In this document: one piece after another, positions 10,433 through 23,899 of the stretch | Numbering within the stretch: position 1 is the first letter of the stretch | Layout: each line of letters begins with the position of its first letter | NCBI GenBank assembly: GCA_045837725.1 | Contig: JBEWZL010000238.1 | Location: 248,001 to 312,000 of the forward strand | Source: Vermamoeba vermiformis | Lineage: Eukaryota > Tubulinea > Echinamoebida | DNA: 64,000 bases | Reading direction: 5' to 3' | Translations under genes and position numbers: made by a program | Notes under the pieces: model-generated | What the model saw: only the letters and a program-made list of their open reading frames with translations | Databases searched by the model: none | Told to the model about the DNA's origin: nothing

Positions 10433-12181
10433 TCATTCGTTACCGCTACTATTGTTATTGTTATTCTTCAATTTTTGCATAGCGCCGTAAATATCCTGCA
10501 AGGTGCTCAAAGCCTTGGCTTGGAATGAAATGAATTTCGACTGTAATGTCTTTTTTTTGTCGCCAATGTGCGGGAAATCAGGATTGATTCTGATCAATGT
10601 AGCGTTGTCAGTCTCGCTGATCAATGACTCGGATTGGTAGCGCACTGTCGGGATCTAAAGAATACAGGTTAGGAAAAGTACGGCAATATAGTCATATAGA
10701 ACTATAAAATATAAGAAAAATTTCCAGTAAAACTATTTCAAGCTGGATCCGTTTGAAAAAAAATCGAAAATTTTTCTCCCATAATGACAACATATTAAAT
10801 TCTTACTAGTGAATATATCGGTTACGTGTATTAAATAGGGATTTAGTTTTAACGAGATTAATATCGTTCAAACTTACGGTAATTCCAGCCCCACACTCAA
10901 TCACGACCAACTTCTTGTCAGGATATTCGCGCATTATTATGTCCAAATTTTGCTTCCATTCGTAGTAACTCTTTTTTATATTTTCAAATCGTTCGTACGA
11001 GCTGTCGCAGAACATCAAAACATTTCTAAATAAGGAAAGTATCGTTAGTTAATACTTATGAAACTGCCTATAATATTATATGTCTTATGTAGTTATATTT
11101 CTTACGGTCTTGCTAGTCCACCACATTTTGGACACGTAGGACGATTTTTCAAAGGATGATCTGATTTTTCGTCGGCCTTCATTGACTTGATATCGATCTA
11201 ACGATATTAAAATTAATACTAATAAGGTATAAATAATATATATAAGAATATTACATCGAATCTGAAATCGTTTGGTAGTTTCCATCGGTCAGTATTGCAG
11301 TCGGATCCTTTAAGGCATTGCCAATAATCGCAAGTACCATGAATTTCATATACTTCCTCTGCCTAATAACATATGTTAGTATAATATTGCGGAAATATAT
11401 TTATTTTACCTTAAATCCGGTTTTAATAAAGAAACCATCGACGTTACTAAAAATAGCAAAAATTTAGATCCGGTTAAAATAGTTCAATTAACGTACCTAG
11501 TGTACACGAATGACTGATTTAATTCGATTTTTTCTTCTTTGCCCTCAGAAGACTTATAAGTATAGGTCTTTGTTTTGTCAAACAGATCTTTTTTGATCTT
11601 CAAAAGGATCTCGTAACCTTCGTGCGGCTTAACGTCTTGATAATCATTATAACATTTGCCCCAAAATCCTATAATCATATTAATATTTATAACGGAATTA
11701 TTGACAATTCTTTACCGTAAAAAATGCTCGGATCTTTTTCTAGCCAATCGGGTTGACATAGATCTGCATAATCTAAGTTGAGCTTCTCATAAGCAGGAAA
11801 TTTAGCAACATCTTTATACTAAAAGAATATTGTTAGTGAATTTAAAGCGAGATAAGAATTGGATTTGAAAAAAAAGACTTTGCACGAACAGATTTCGGTT
11901 GAAAAATTAATATTGAAGAATTAAAACTTACTACTGCTAAGCCTGAATCCGCTGAAAAGCCTGCACCAGCTGCAAATACGATAAACTAAAAGATTCCGTT
12001 AAAAAAATGGTTTTCGAAACGAGTACATCCAAAGACTAAAGAACCAATTGATACGCGATATTTGACTAATAATAATGCTCAATATTCTTACTTCAGCCTC
12101 TGCTATAGCTTTCGCTGCTTTTTCTAATTTTTTGTTGTCGTCCAGTTGAATATCAAATCCAAGCTCGTCAACATCCGCCAT
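10433..12181 (-). CDS. Atypical SIR2-family NAD-dependent deacetylase (sirtuin)
   Basis: At least nine exons on the minus strand, from MADVDELGFDIQL at 12181 to a Asn-rich tail at 10433, encode about 350 residues. The NAD-binding signature reads FIVFAAGAGFSADSGLAV, followed by FYGFWGKCYNDY and KPHEGYEILLKI. Then come YTSNVDGFF and VYEIHG with the catalytic His, a zinc module (CDYWQC, later CPKCGGLARP) and NVLMFCDSSY. The layout FYG...PHxGYxIL and SNVDGxF matches a divergent, largely bacterial SIR2 subgroup better than the Sir2/SIRT1 type, which has TGAGIS and QNIDxLH. The usual Thr before GAG is Ala here. The likely reaction is NAD-dependent removal of acyl groups from lysine; the substrate is unknown. 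Confidence 0.85.
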
Positions 12182-12449
12182 AGTTATTTCTTCAATAGAC
12201 CTTTACAACAATTTTTCTATCGACTTTTCAAAGTAGGATATAAATATGCTATTAGGGAGGTTTTGTGGTCGCGAGACAGCTCGGTTTGGATCGAATGGGA
12301 ATTTTCTTCCCGACGAATCAATTTGTTTCACAAAATAAGTTTAATTTTCTCGCCATTATCTAAGGAAGACTAGATACCTATCATATTAAATAGATATTAA
12401 CCTTCCTGTATTATACTCCGCTCCAGTTATTAGATTCGGCAAACGAAAA

Positions 12450-15400
12450 ATGGTATCTGTCTTAAAAAAGGTGGAATTGCAGTATATCTAATCTAAATAT
12501 GATCAATAGGAAGAAGAAAAAACGGTGCAATATAGTCCAGAAGAGCTAGCACGTATTGATGATTACGCTCAAAGAATGCACGATCCAAAAAATGGAGTTG
12601 AAATTAAGGATCGCAAATATAAGCTCAAAACTTATTCACAATGCTTCTTAGGTAATTTTTTAATTATTTCAATAATTTTCCAAATTAATTTTGCATAAAA
12701 GTTGAAAATCGGTTTACAGCAACATCGATCTCCGTATACTTTAATAATTTACGCTTAAAAATTACCAAAATATCTATTACAATAGTACTTATATTATTTT
12801 ATGGCATGTAGGCAATGAAGCAGTGAATTGGATGACCAAAAATTTCCAGATGACATCCGAAGACGCTTTAAAACTTGGCAATCAAATGATCGAGCTGGGA
12901 ATTATGCACCACGTGTCTTTTGAACATACATTTAAGAACGAAGGATATTTCTATCGATTCCAAGTAAGCTTTAATTATTTTATTTGTAACGGTCAAGATC
13001 CGTCAACGGAATTCTATTTAAAACAAAAATAATCGCTCAACAGACGTACCATATAATATATTACTATATTTAGTTACTATTATGCTTATTTATTCATTTT
13101 TAGATGGACGACAAATCATCGACATTAAACAATAAGAAAGTTTGGGTCGTAGCAGCGCGTTCGGCCAATATAGTCGCCATCGAATTATTAGCTCGCGTTG
13201 TGGAGATTTATCAAACTAATTTCTCCGATGGAAATCTCGATAAGAAACTACTTAAGCAAGTTCGAGGAAGTACTGAATATGTCGACTTTGCAACTGCTAC
13301 TGCCGAGCTTCAAAAGGTATTTATATCAGTATATGGACCATATTATATTATAATTTATCGATATGGGGCTTAAATACCTAAAAGCAACCAAACTTAATTT
13401 TGGATCGGCAAAACGGATCCGTTACACTCGGTTAGCCCAGCAAATTTATTATAACTATGACTATTAATATATATAATAGGGTGTTAATGACTTATTTACA
13501 ACAGGTCGATATCGCTTCATTAACACACGAGCAACGCTTAACATTTTTCCTCAACATCCACAACGTGCTCGTACTTCATGCCATGATTGACGTTGAAAAA
13601 TTGCCTGGAGGTACTAATACGACTATTATAACTATATACGTATTGACTGACTCATTAAGGCGGTCCTGGCTGGTTTTGGTTGTCGCGTGGATCCAAGTAC
13701 AATATTGCAGGCGATGATTATTCCATGCTTGAAATTTATCATGGCATATTAAGAGCTGCGATGAATGCACCTAAGATTCCATTTGGTAAGATACAAGCAC
13801 AATGAAGTCCTAGTAGACTGTCTGCGGTTAAAATTTTTTAGCGCATCCGCGAAAAAGCGAGATCTGCATTAACCTTTAAATAGCTTACAACATTCTAATT
13901 ACTATTATACCAAATTATTATTATCAACAGTACTATATCATTTTTAACGCTTTTTTATGAGCTCGAAAGTGCCTACTTTTCGAGTCTTTACATTGGTTCT
14001 AATTTCTTATTTTTTCCTAATTAGGAAGTATTTTCTTCAAGCTTGCCAAGCCCAAAGAACCCACAAAAGCAGCGCAAATGTTCAAAGTACCCGAGCCACT
14101 TATCTGCTTCGGAATCTACCACAACACAATGTCTAGTCCCGTACTTCGATTATACACTGAATCTGACGTGCGTAATGTTATCAAAGCTGCGTCAGAAGAG
14201 TATTTATTGCGCGAAGTTTCAATTAATTTGGAAAAAAACAAAGTAAGTCTAAGCGAAGAATTTTTACCGTTGCGAAGTGTCAGATCTGACGAACTTTTTT
14301 TAGATTACTTTGCCGAAATTTTTCTACTGGTTCAGCAAAGACTTTGGGCTCGAGACCTCCGACAAAGAAGCGATAGTTAAAGCTCTTGAAGTGTTGTTGC
14401 CGGATCAATTGAGATTGGACTTGGCCAAGGTCGAAAAATCAAAAATTTCCCTCTCGTACTCAGATTACAATTGGAAACCATTTTTCCGCGTTGATAAGTA
14501 CGTCTATAATAACACCATAATATCACTATTACTACCCTGAAATTCAAAAAACGACAAAGTTATCAATTTTTGTCGAAGATCTTGCACAAAAGATCTGGGC
14601 GGATCTGGGAGGCTTTTGAAATTTGCTCAATTCGACCCAAATGCGCCGAATCAACTTGACAGTTTTTTGATATATTAATAGTAATCTGTATTTTCCTGTG
14701 AGCTAATTTTTAATTTTGTACTGCAGAGCTGAATACGAACGAATCAAATTGGTCCATTCCGATCTTCAAGAGCGCGAAAAACTCCAAAAGTAAGTTATAT
14801 TAATTTAATTCATTTGCACCTTAATCTCATCATTATACAATCCGGATTTCCTGTGAAAATTTCGAATTTTTCCAAAATTGACAATTTTTTTAAAACTCTT
14901 AACGGAGGTTATGTTTTGCACTATTATTTAGCTATCCCTACGTCCTTAATATTAAAATATTATGTTAGAGTGTCACGCGTGCCAGTCTTCGGCATGACAT
15001 TCGCGCAATTGGCGTCACGATTCCCTAACACAAAATTACCGCCATTCTTCACCAAATGCTTGCAACACATTGAAGACAAAGGTACAAAGAAAATTTATTA
15101 CTAAATAAGGAAATAATTTGTTAATTTCTGTTCAGGCATTGATACTGTCGGAATTTTCCGTTTGGCCGGTTCTTCGATGCAAATTTTAACTTTGCAACAA
15201 TTGTGCTCGAGTGGTATGACCTTATATTATTATATATCCATATAAGTATATTAATTTATTATTCGTTGCTAATTTTAGATCAAGATATCAATTACGATCA
15301 ATTTGATATTCATTCAGTATCAACTTTTTTCAAGCGATTTTTGCGTAATATTCCCGAACCTATTATTCCGTACGATGCCGTGGACGAAATTCTCCGAATT

Positions 15401-15926
15401 CGTAAGTACAATTGTTATTTCCATATTTGGAAATGCCAGTACGAGGATCTAACGAAGAAAAATTTTTCATTTAGCCACGAGTCCATTCCCGGAAGAAGTT
15501 GCGAATCAAATTCGCATCATTTTGAAGCGCACAATGGACAGAAATTCAATGGAGTGGCACTTGTTAGTCGAGTTAATCAATTTTTTGAAGCGGATCGTAA
15601 GTGATAAAACAATCTTCATATCGCTAATAACGACGCTATCTTAGGACGCAAATGCAACTAAAAACATGATGAATTCATATAATTTGGCTATTGTCTTTGG
15701 TCCTACTATCGTAAGTTTACAATTTTTTCGAATTTTTGTACTGAACTGAAATTTCTTTTCAGTTGAAACTCCGGGACAACAATCCTAGCGCACAATTGAC
15801 GCTAACAGGTAATAATACGAGGTCAGATGTAACAAGAATTAAGTGAACTAACGCAATTCGTTTGCAGGTGTTATTGGTTTCATGTGCCAGATCCTGATCG
15901 ACTTCTGTCAAGGAATCTTTTCGTAA
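12450..15926 (+). CDS. DEP-DUF547-RhoGAP multidomain protein
   Basis: About 17 exons from the ATG at 12450 to TAA at 15924-15926. Near residue 40 a DEP domain runs KDRKYKLKTYSQCFLGNEAV then NWMTKNFQMTSEDALKLGNQ and YFYRFQ. DEP domains target proteins to membranes and receptors. Next is a DUF547 domain (YVDFATATAELQKV, LTFFLNIHNVLVLHAMI, SYSDYNWKPFF). The C-terminal third is RhoGAP: FGMTFAQLASRFPN, then VGIFRLAGSS with the arginine finger, FFKRFLRNIPEPIIPYDAV, and NLAIVFGPTI. The protein would switch off Rho-family GTPases at membranes and shape the actin cortex. The DUF547 role is unknown. The small first exon (MVSVLKK) is chosen because it precedes a good intron in phase; a start in the next exon is not available. 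Confidence 0.88.
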
Positions 15927-16165
15927 ATAAAATATAAGTATTATAATAGATGAGCAATACATATTGGTCAACCTTGTAAATTCCCTAGACAAATGTTTGC
16001 AGGATATCATTTTTTTCAACTCCAGATCAAGTAACTTTGTAACGGATCCAATGTATTATTAAAAGATTTAGATATTTATAACATTACATCGTCTATTATG
16101 TTTCTCGTTCAAGCCAACTTGATGGCCGAAACGTGAAATAAAGAAAAAATTGACCACGAGCGGAT

Positions 16166-19100
16166 CTACAGCTTGAAAAATCCGAACAATTGAGCGCAAT
16201 CCACAACACCGTATCCGTTCTGTTGCAACAACACTGTGACGTCTGTGCAAATGTTCTCGAAATAATCGCGGATTCGTTGATGTTCTGGGGCAGTCAAGAT
16301 CAGGCGTTCTTCTCGTTGCTTTTCATCTTTCATGTCAAGCTTGTCCAAAAGGCGCATCCAATCAAACATGTCTTGGAAGTATCGCAATTGAGTGTATAAT
16401 TGGTTCTTATCATACTGCAAAAAAAAAAAAATTGGTCAGATCCAGGTCGATTCATGAACGATTTTTCCTTTTTAGGAAACTTACCTCCAAGCTCATAGTA
16501 CCGCTGCAACCTTTACGCGGGCAAGCAGGCTGTCCGTCGCTCTTCAGATTGAACTCACGAGTCTTAATAGCGCAAGTTCGTTCGTCGCATTGGTACGGGC
16601 TGCTGTAATATCGGCCAATGTGTTTGCGCGTAGCCAGTGTGACGGCATTAGTAATCGCAGCACCGCTAAACTGTCGTTTGCAGTTTTGACACAATGTGCA
16701 TGCAAAAATACCCATCGACTTGTCCTCTTCGGAAGCCTTGTGCCAGACACCCAAGAACTCATTTTCCTACAAAGGAAATTAGTACTTGATGACGGTCCCA
16801 GGTACTTCTTATATTACCTTAGAGCACGAAGGGCACTTCAATACCAGCTTTTCGACGTCCTTGTACTTCACAGTGTCATCAGTGAGCGAAGGCAAAGCCA
16901 CGTTAGAGTCAACGCCAGCATTGTTGAGTCTAATGCCAAACTTAGTGGGGTCCAAGCCCAAGCATTGAGCGATCAAGACGTTGTCGGTGCCGTCAAGAGG
17001 CTCGATCAAACGGGCAATAGGAGGGTAGATCTGGGCAGCAAAGTACCATTCCAGATCGATCTGCAAGTTCAACTTCTTGACGGTTTCAGGGTGGAAAGCT
17101 CGCGCACCCATTAAAGTGCTCTTATCAGCATCAGGAACCTTGCAGATGATGTACGGGATCACATCACCAACGCGTACTGATTGGCCCTAGAAAAAAATTA
17201 TCGTTAATTTCCGCGAACAAAAATAAGGGTCTGACTCGTGGTCAGAGGCTATAGAACTTACTTCTTTACGCATAGCAAGTGCGACTTGCACGTGAGGTTG
17301 AGCCTTTGAGTCATCCTTGTAGTCTTCAGGAGATTTTGTCAAAGACTAGATGCGGATCAGTTAGCAAATCCAAGTTGACGTTGAAGAACGTTTGTAAGCG
17401 TACCTTTGTAATGGCGAACTTCTTCAAAGGAACCTTGCCTTGACGAATATCGTCGGCCATGCCTCGCAAGTAGCCGTGGATGTTATCAACAACTTCGTCC
17501 TTAGCCGAAGACTTCAAGATCTTGTCCAAAACGTACCTGGTGTTACCTCATTAACAAATGAACCATATAGCTAATCAACTTAACGATACTTACTCTCCCA
17601 TCTCGTGAGAAAGCTCGCACCAATCTCTGCGCACAAGATCCAAACCCTTCTTTTCGATGGAAAGCTGAGTGCCGTCAGATCCGCCAGCACGAACAGCAGC
17701 GTACTTTTTCTTCTTGCACAAGAGCATCGTCTTGAAGATACCGTCGACTTCGATCTCAAGCGTTGACTTCTCGCCTTCACGAGCGTTGGAATTGTTGACC
17801 TCTTTCTTGATTCGTGAACCCATTTCTTGAACTGCTTTGTACGAGTCCAAGCCAGTGTTAATCATAATAGAGTCCGTATCACCATAAATAACCTAAAGAA
17901 GGCATTAGTAACTTGCATTAAACTAAAATAACATGTTGTACTTACTTCCAAACCCAATTTCTTGGTGGCAATGTCAACGGTCTTTTGCAAGTTTTCACGA
18001 CCTTTACGAGTTACGAGCTCGGCTAAAGGCATGGCCATGAAACGTGAGTTGGAGAAACCCAAGCAACCATACATAGAGTTAGCAACCAACTTCAAGGCCA
18101 ATTGTTGAATTTCGAGCTGAGACTTGGTGTTGGAATCGGAGGCTGCTCCGAGCTTCTCTTTAACTGCACGACGTCTTTGGACCAAGCTTCTAATAACCGT
18201 CGGCAAGATACCAATACTGGTACCTTGTGGGGGAGGATCGGACAATTGCCACTTCTTGGGATCAGCCGGATCCTGCACGGATGCGTTAGAAAATTTAACT
18301 TTACACCTTTGCCATATCAATCACTACTTACCTTCTTACGGTCAATTGTAGTGAAGCAAATGTTGTACTCTTGGATGATAGAAGGATACAAACTCTGGAA
18401 ATCGAGCAACAAAATGTACTTGTCGTACAGACCCTTCTTCGGCTCCAAGACGAGACCTCCTTCATAAGCAGGCTGCTTCTTCTTAGTAAAGCCTTCGCCA
18501 CCCTCCTCAACTATACCACGCGTTAGTACTCGCCAGCTGTAACATCAATGTATGAGACTTACGCTTGGCCTTGTCAGGCAACATGTAGTTGTGAGCATAG
18601 AACTCGTGCAAAAGCAAGTACTCAATACGTTCAGCACGAGCACCAGTCAAAGATCTGTACCACAAGTTACCAGAGACTTGTGTCAGTTGCTTAGTCAACG
18701 GCAGAACGTTGAGCTTGAACATCAACTTCAACGTCAAGAACGCGTCGTTTGTGGTCAATCGGCAGAAGTAGAGCAAGTCCTCCGTGGTACCGAACAACGA
18801 GGGCATCTTGTCTGAGTTGACAGACTGTCTGTTCGTGTTCAACTTGGTTCGTGCCAAAGTTGACAAAGTGTAATCTTTCGACTTGATTAATTCCTGAAAA
18901 TAACGGTTAGCCTCAAATCCATCGCTTTTCTAATGCCTAAACGAACCTTAGCTGAGTGATAAGTGTCGCAAACAAGTCGACCAATAGTGACCTTTCGCTT
19001 AGTGTAGTTAGACTCTCCCTTGTTGTTAATACCTGTCTTCTTCAAGTGAGGCATGCTAAATTGGCGTTAGAATAGCCCTCGAGTAACTAATAGAGATAAC

Positions 19101-21859
19101 TGTACGTACTTCTTTTGGTTAAGTCTGCCAAGCTTGGACCACGAGACGCATTGGAGATCGTGCATGCGGTGCAACAAAACGTCAAGATCATAACCGTTGA
19201 TGTTGTGACCGACGAGCATATCAGGGTCGAAGTTGCCAATCATTTCTGACATGCAAAAGGTTAGTCTTAAAGTCATACAATGGTTTAATGCGCAACCACT
19301 TACCCATCGCAGAGTTCAACAAGTCACGTTCGTTGGGCTTAACTATGATGTTGTTCTCGAGCTTGTGCTCAGTCAAGTAGCGAGAGAAGGACAAAGGCAA
19401 GGTATGGCCTTGAGGCTTGCGCAAGAAGACAATGTCTGAGGTGTCCTTTTGAGTCTGTTCAATAGGCGTGGGAACCTCTGTGTTGACGTTTCGCTTGAAG
19501 AGCAAGCCAACGGCAATAATCTCGTTGACTTTGTTGCTTTGGTTGACGACTGTTTGAACCTTCAACGAGCAGATTGTGACTGGAGGAACAGGCGGAAGAT
19601 TGTCGTAGACAACAGTCAAGTGAGTAGGGCTGTCGATTGAGCACTCGAACTTGCACCATGATTTCTAATTAATAGTTAACACGTGAATGTAACATATGGT
19701 CTCGAGAAGGACTTACCATGCCAGAATTGGCTTTGACGTTTTTCAAGCTGACCCAGCCAGGACCCATCAACTTGCGTTGAATGATGAAGTTCTCGAGGGC
19801 CGAGACGTTGCCCAAGATGTGACTGAAAGTGTTACCCTTGAGGTCGGCAGGAAGCTCTTGAGCGCTGTAAGGATACACGACTTCGAGCACTTCAATGTTC
19901 TTCTTGCGCGGAATGTCTTCAATTTCAAAAGCGTAGTTCTTGGCGACTTTTCTGCTCTTGTAGTCGAAGCTGCCGTGGTTGTTTCGGACAGTCATGAATT
20001 CTTTTTGAACTTCCTCGACCTTGACAGGAATAGGATTGCCTTCAGCATCAACTTCACCCGAGTTCTGCTTGGGCACGACGTAGATTGTACGTTCAACGCC
20101 TCTCACAGTCAAAGCGCAGCTGAGGAACTGCTTGGTCTTGGGCTCATACACTAAATAGGTTCTGTCAGACAAGTACTCGCGTGAAGACACGTGTGACTTT
20201 ACTCACCTTTGCCGAACATGTAAATAGTGCCAGGAGCACCACGTTGGTCGTCTTGAGCATCGAGCCAATAGAACAATACTTCGCCGTTGGAAGTTTTTGG
20301 AAGTTCGTCGATGGACTTAGCAGGACCAAAGTCTACAACGGGCGTTAGATCCAATACCACTCCCGAGTATTATCATAATCGAACTTACTTTGAGCGATAA
20401 TGTCAGCACCAGCGTCTTGATCTTTCTCTTTCAATGCAAACCAATCGTCGCCAGTGTATTTAGCAGCTTCAGCGTCTTCCTCGGCTTGGTACTTGGCAGC
20501 ATTATTTTCATCGTCCTCAACTAAACGAGACAATCGTAATTAGCTCGTGTCACTAGTATGTATATTAAAGCTAGTCCTTACTATCAGACATATCAACCAC
20601 TTTGGCGGCAGCACTGTTAGATTTGGCAGCGCCAGTGGCGGTCGAAGAAGCTGACTCTTTGGGCTTGTCTGAGCCATTGGCTACGGGCTTGTCAGCGGGT
20701 TTTGTGGCTGCCTTAGCATCAGTTGTGTTCGTGTTGTCGGACACTGTGTTAGCATCGACTTCCTTAAAAGGAACTTTGGCGGGCTATTGCACGAGTTAGT
20801 CTCAAAGTGACCACATCCGCGAGAACAGAATCACCGTTCTTACCTCCGAAGTGACCTTCTTGAAAGGAGGGGCGATAGGAACAGGTGCTGCGGGGGCCAA
20901 GGGGTTCTTTTTGATATCGGCGAACAAAGCCTCCAACTCGGCGTTAATCGGAGTGTTCTCATCCGGCTTGGCAGCACCAGTCTTTAACTTCTTGGTCTAT
21001 TATAGGAACCAATTGATTAGTACTATAATGTGAATAGCTTTTAGAGCATAGCACGTACCGGAGTCTTTCCTTCGGTTGTGGATTGTTTGGGATTCAAAAA
21101 CATGTCAGTGATTCTTTGCGAAGGAACTGAGGTTTCTTGTTTACGTTGGGCGCGCTTTCTCTTTTTACCGAGCTTGCTGTCGCCATTAGCGGCCTTCTTT
21201 TTCTTTCCGGAGGTTGAATCTGAAAAAGGCGCATTAGCCGATCCGAGCCAATGAACCTTATTATAAGCGTATTTTCTCGTGCACCGTACCTTCTTCATCC
21301 TCTTCGTCATCGTCAAAGCCTAAATCATCCTCTCCGTAATCGTCGTAACCGAGGCCATCTGTTTGCGATCGTGTAAGCATAAAATGATATCATTGTGGAT
21401 AATAATATTGCTCATTATCAGAAGTAACGTATTGTTATAATTTGCACGTACCATCGTCTTCAACAAACATCTTGCTGCGCTTTTCCTCGGTCAATTTTCT
21501 GTATTCTGCTTCATCGACCTCGCTGTAAATAGGAGCTTCCTCTCGCACCTATAAATAATATTAAATATTATTGTCATAATTAGCGCCGAGTAATACGCCC
21601 ACGGCTATTTTTGTTTGTTATTTATTATATTTTCTTTTTGTAATTTCAAATCCGCGCCAAAAGAATCTATCTATGAATTATTTAGGCTACTTACTTCGTA
21701 ATCTCGTTTACCACCGTCTTTTTTAATACGATTCAAATCTTCAAGAGCCTTTTTGGCGGATTCATTCACGCCACGTTTTGCTTTCACTGTGCGGCGAGTG
21801 GTTCTCTTGTCCTCTTGGACCTCCACGCCGTTGTCATTAACTGGCTCTTCCATATCCAT
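16166..21859 (-). CDS. POLA1: DNA polymerase alpha catalytic subunit
   Basis: Some 18-20 exons on the minus strand encode around 1,400 residues, the family's normal size. After MDMEEPVND comes the Pol alpha N-terminal box ([20 protein letters not shown]), then an acidic and Lys-rich linker. The catalytic core holds the exonuclease-like region ([19 protein letters not shown]), motif [18 protein letters not shown] (about 18375-18430), motif [18 protein letters not shown] (about 18050-18090) and motif C YGDTDSIM (about 17865-17890). Two C-terminal Cys clusters follow ([19 protein letters not shown], then the CDERTC to CPRKGCSG module) that bind the B subunit. It makes the RNA-DNA primers for replication with primase. 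All catalytic Asp residues are present. Codon use is richer in G/C third positions than in most neighbours, as expected for steady expression. The stop is at 16166-16168. Confidence 0.95.
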
Positions 21860-22431
21860 GCGCAAGTATGGTCTCCTTGACAACAAACAATTTGAATAAT
21901 GAATTACAGTTTGGGCGGGAAAAAAATCTGCGACCGTTTTTGGATCTTTTTCGCGCCTTCTGTTATTAACTCGCGAGCTGAAAGACTCCACAACTCGCCA
22001 ATCACTTTATACTATTTAATACATCGCACGATTGTAAGCAAAACTTGCGGCTCTTTGTTGCGGCAAGTGATTTTTAATTGGATGCTGAATCCGAGTGCTC
22101 TAATTGCGTACGAAATTTTAGGTATATGTTCTTAAATATGTAATTTTTTACCACTATACAAGCTGCAATCTGTTTTACAACCAAAGATCAACAAGGCTCC
22201 AGAACGACATCCACTACGAACGGCTTAGAAACGTCTAAAAAACAGTCTTAATAGCTGCTGTTAAGACTGTAATACAAGGTTTGAGCAGTATTTTGCTATT
22301 TCGATCGATTTAAGCTTTTATAGACCTAAGCACGTGATTGTTTTCGGTTGAAACGAACGATTTTTGGCAATATTTATTACCAATCCAATGACTCGTATAC
22401 ACTATATAGAATACCGTTTGATGGCACTCTA
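21860..22431. other. Divergent intergenic region (POLA1 / membrane protein)
   Basis: The POLA1 start and the next plus-strand start are separated by about 570 bp. The minus frame continues open above the chosen POLA1 start, so a longer N-terminus (from about 21991) cannot be excluded, but the conserved N-terminal box begins after the internal Met. No repeat or RNA gene seen. Confidence 0.45.
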
Positions 22432-23899
22432 ATGTTCAGTAATCGAGCAGTTAATTTGTTTGTTGTTTTCTCCGTGTTCTGGCACTTCCGAGTCGAGGCA
22501 CAATGCACTCAAAACTTGCTTCCATTCAATTCATTATGCTCAGGTATGTTATAGTACTATAACGGACCTTATAATACCTTTTTAAGACCGATCTTTCGAA
22601 CTTTTTGAGTAACGCCTTTCTTACAGGTCACGGCACGTGCGAAAATGATACAAGGTGCATATGTGATGCAGATTTTAACGGAGTGGCGTTATATTTCGAT
22701 GTGGGAGACATGGATTGCCCCATCCACCGAGTTGCATTTTCCGCTCTTGGTTACATCCAGTTTGGCGTCAGTAAGTTTGCTACAAATACTACATTTGCGC
22801 TGATACACGTTTATCTTAGGCATAATAACGATGATAGTATAGCGTTTCGCTTCATCACTTTGCGGAATCATGATTGGACAAGCAAAAAAATGATAAGCAC
22901 GAGGAATATATTAGTGACCATGATGATCCCCGCAGTTTGTAAGTATTCGATTGTTTTTCGGCTTAGCATCGCGATGCCTCACCTGATCCTAAAATAGCAA
23001 TCTAAATTTAAAATTTTATTTTGATTGTTAACGGTCTAAAACTTGCAATGCTTTTATAGGCAGTTGCGCGTATGCGGGGCTTTACCTCTTTGGGGGACTA
23101 TTCATATATAATAGCATTGCATCGTTGGTTATCTACTGCGCTATGTGGATCGGCGTGGGAGTGGAGTACTATTTTAGAAAAAAGAACGTATTCAAGTTAT
23201 TCGTAGCGACCAGCATGGGAGAAGACAAAAAAAAGCTTAAAAATTCCAAGAAGATATTTGGACTTGAAGTTTTCAGTTCTGTTCTGACATCCGCTTCGCA
23301 GATCGCACTCGCTATTGCCGTTTACGTCGTTAACGATACTCAAATCCGAATAGGTATGTACTGTTTCGTAATAGGGCACTTTATGATACTATTACCGCGT
23401 TAGAAGAGTTTCAAAGGCCTACTGAATTAACGAGCTTTTTTTTAGATTTAACGCGGGTCATTGCGGGAGACATGTTAGGCTTATTCGTACTCAATACATC
23501 AGTGACATTGTCCTATGCGATTCAAGTACGTCATCGTCTCCTCGAGCACCTAAAAACGGATGCAGCCGTCGAGAACGCTAAAACGATTAACGTTGGATTG
23601 AGAAAGATCACACTGATTCGCAATGCATTAATTATCGGCACAATATTATCGATTATACCGCAGGTCTTGATTATGGCCATGCCTATCGTTCATGCGTAAG
23701 CGATTTGACTCAACCACAACCTAGGTTTGTCCTAACTCTGAAATTGCTTAGGTATATACTACAAATCTACTTAATGTTGTATATGGTGACTATTATACAA
23801 ACCTCAATGGCTGTTTTCCAACCAGCCAAGTTGCAAAAAGATTCAAACTCTGCGAGCACTACTATGCAAGACATTACGACTCCATATTCTGCCAGATAA
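22432..23899 (+). CDS. Polytopic membrane protein with Cys-rich EGF-like N-terminus
   Basis: The start MFSNRAVNLFVVFSVFWHF is a signal peptide ending near RVEAQC. The mature N-terminus is Cys-rich: CTQNLLPFNSLCSGHGTC then RCICDADFNG and MDCP, an EGF-like arrangement (GHGTC...CxC...G). Six or seven hydrophobic segments follow, including ILVTMMIPAVCSCAYAGLYL, FIYNSIASLVIYCAMWIGVG, SSVLTSASQIALAIAVYVV, LIIGTILSIIPQVLIMAMP and YILQIYLMLYMVTIIQTS. A charged loop (KKKNVFKLF..GEDKKKLKNSK) lies in the middle. The overall plan, a short extracellular Cys-rich head on a multi-helix bundle, is receptor-like, but I cannot assign a GPCR family. The tail (PAKLQKDSNSASTTMQD) is Ser/Thr-rich. Exon 3 is joined at the acceptor GATAGTATAG because the nearer TTATCTTAG gives an early stop. 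Confidence 0.7.

Noticed and set aside
16590-17114. Open frame of about 174 codons on the plus strand inside the polymerase alpha gene
   Set aside because: It is antisense to conserved POLA1 exons and its composition reflects the complementary codons. No start context or domain supports it.
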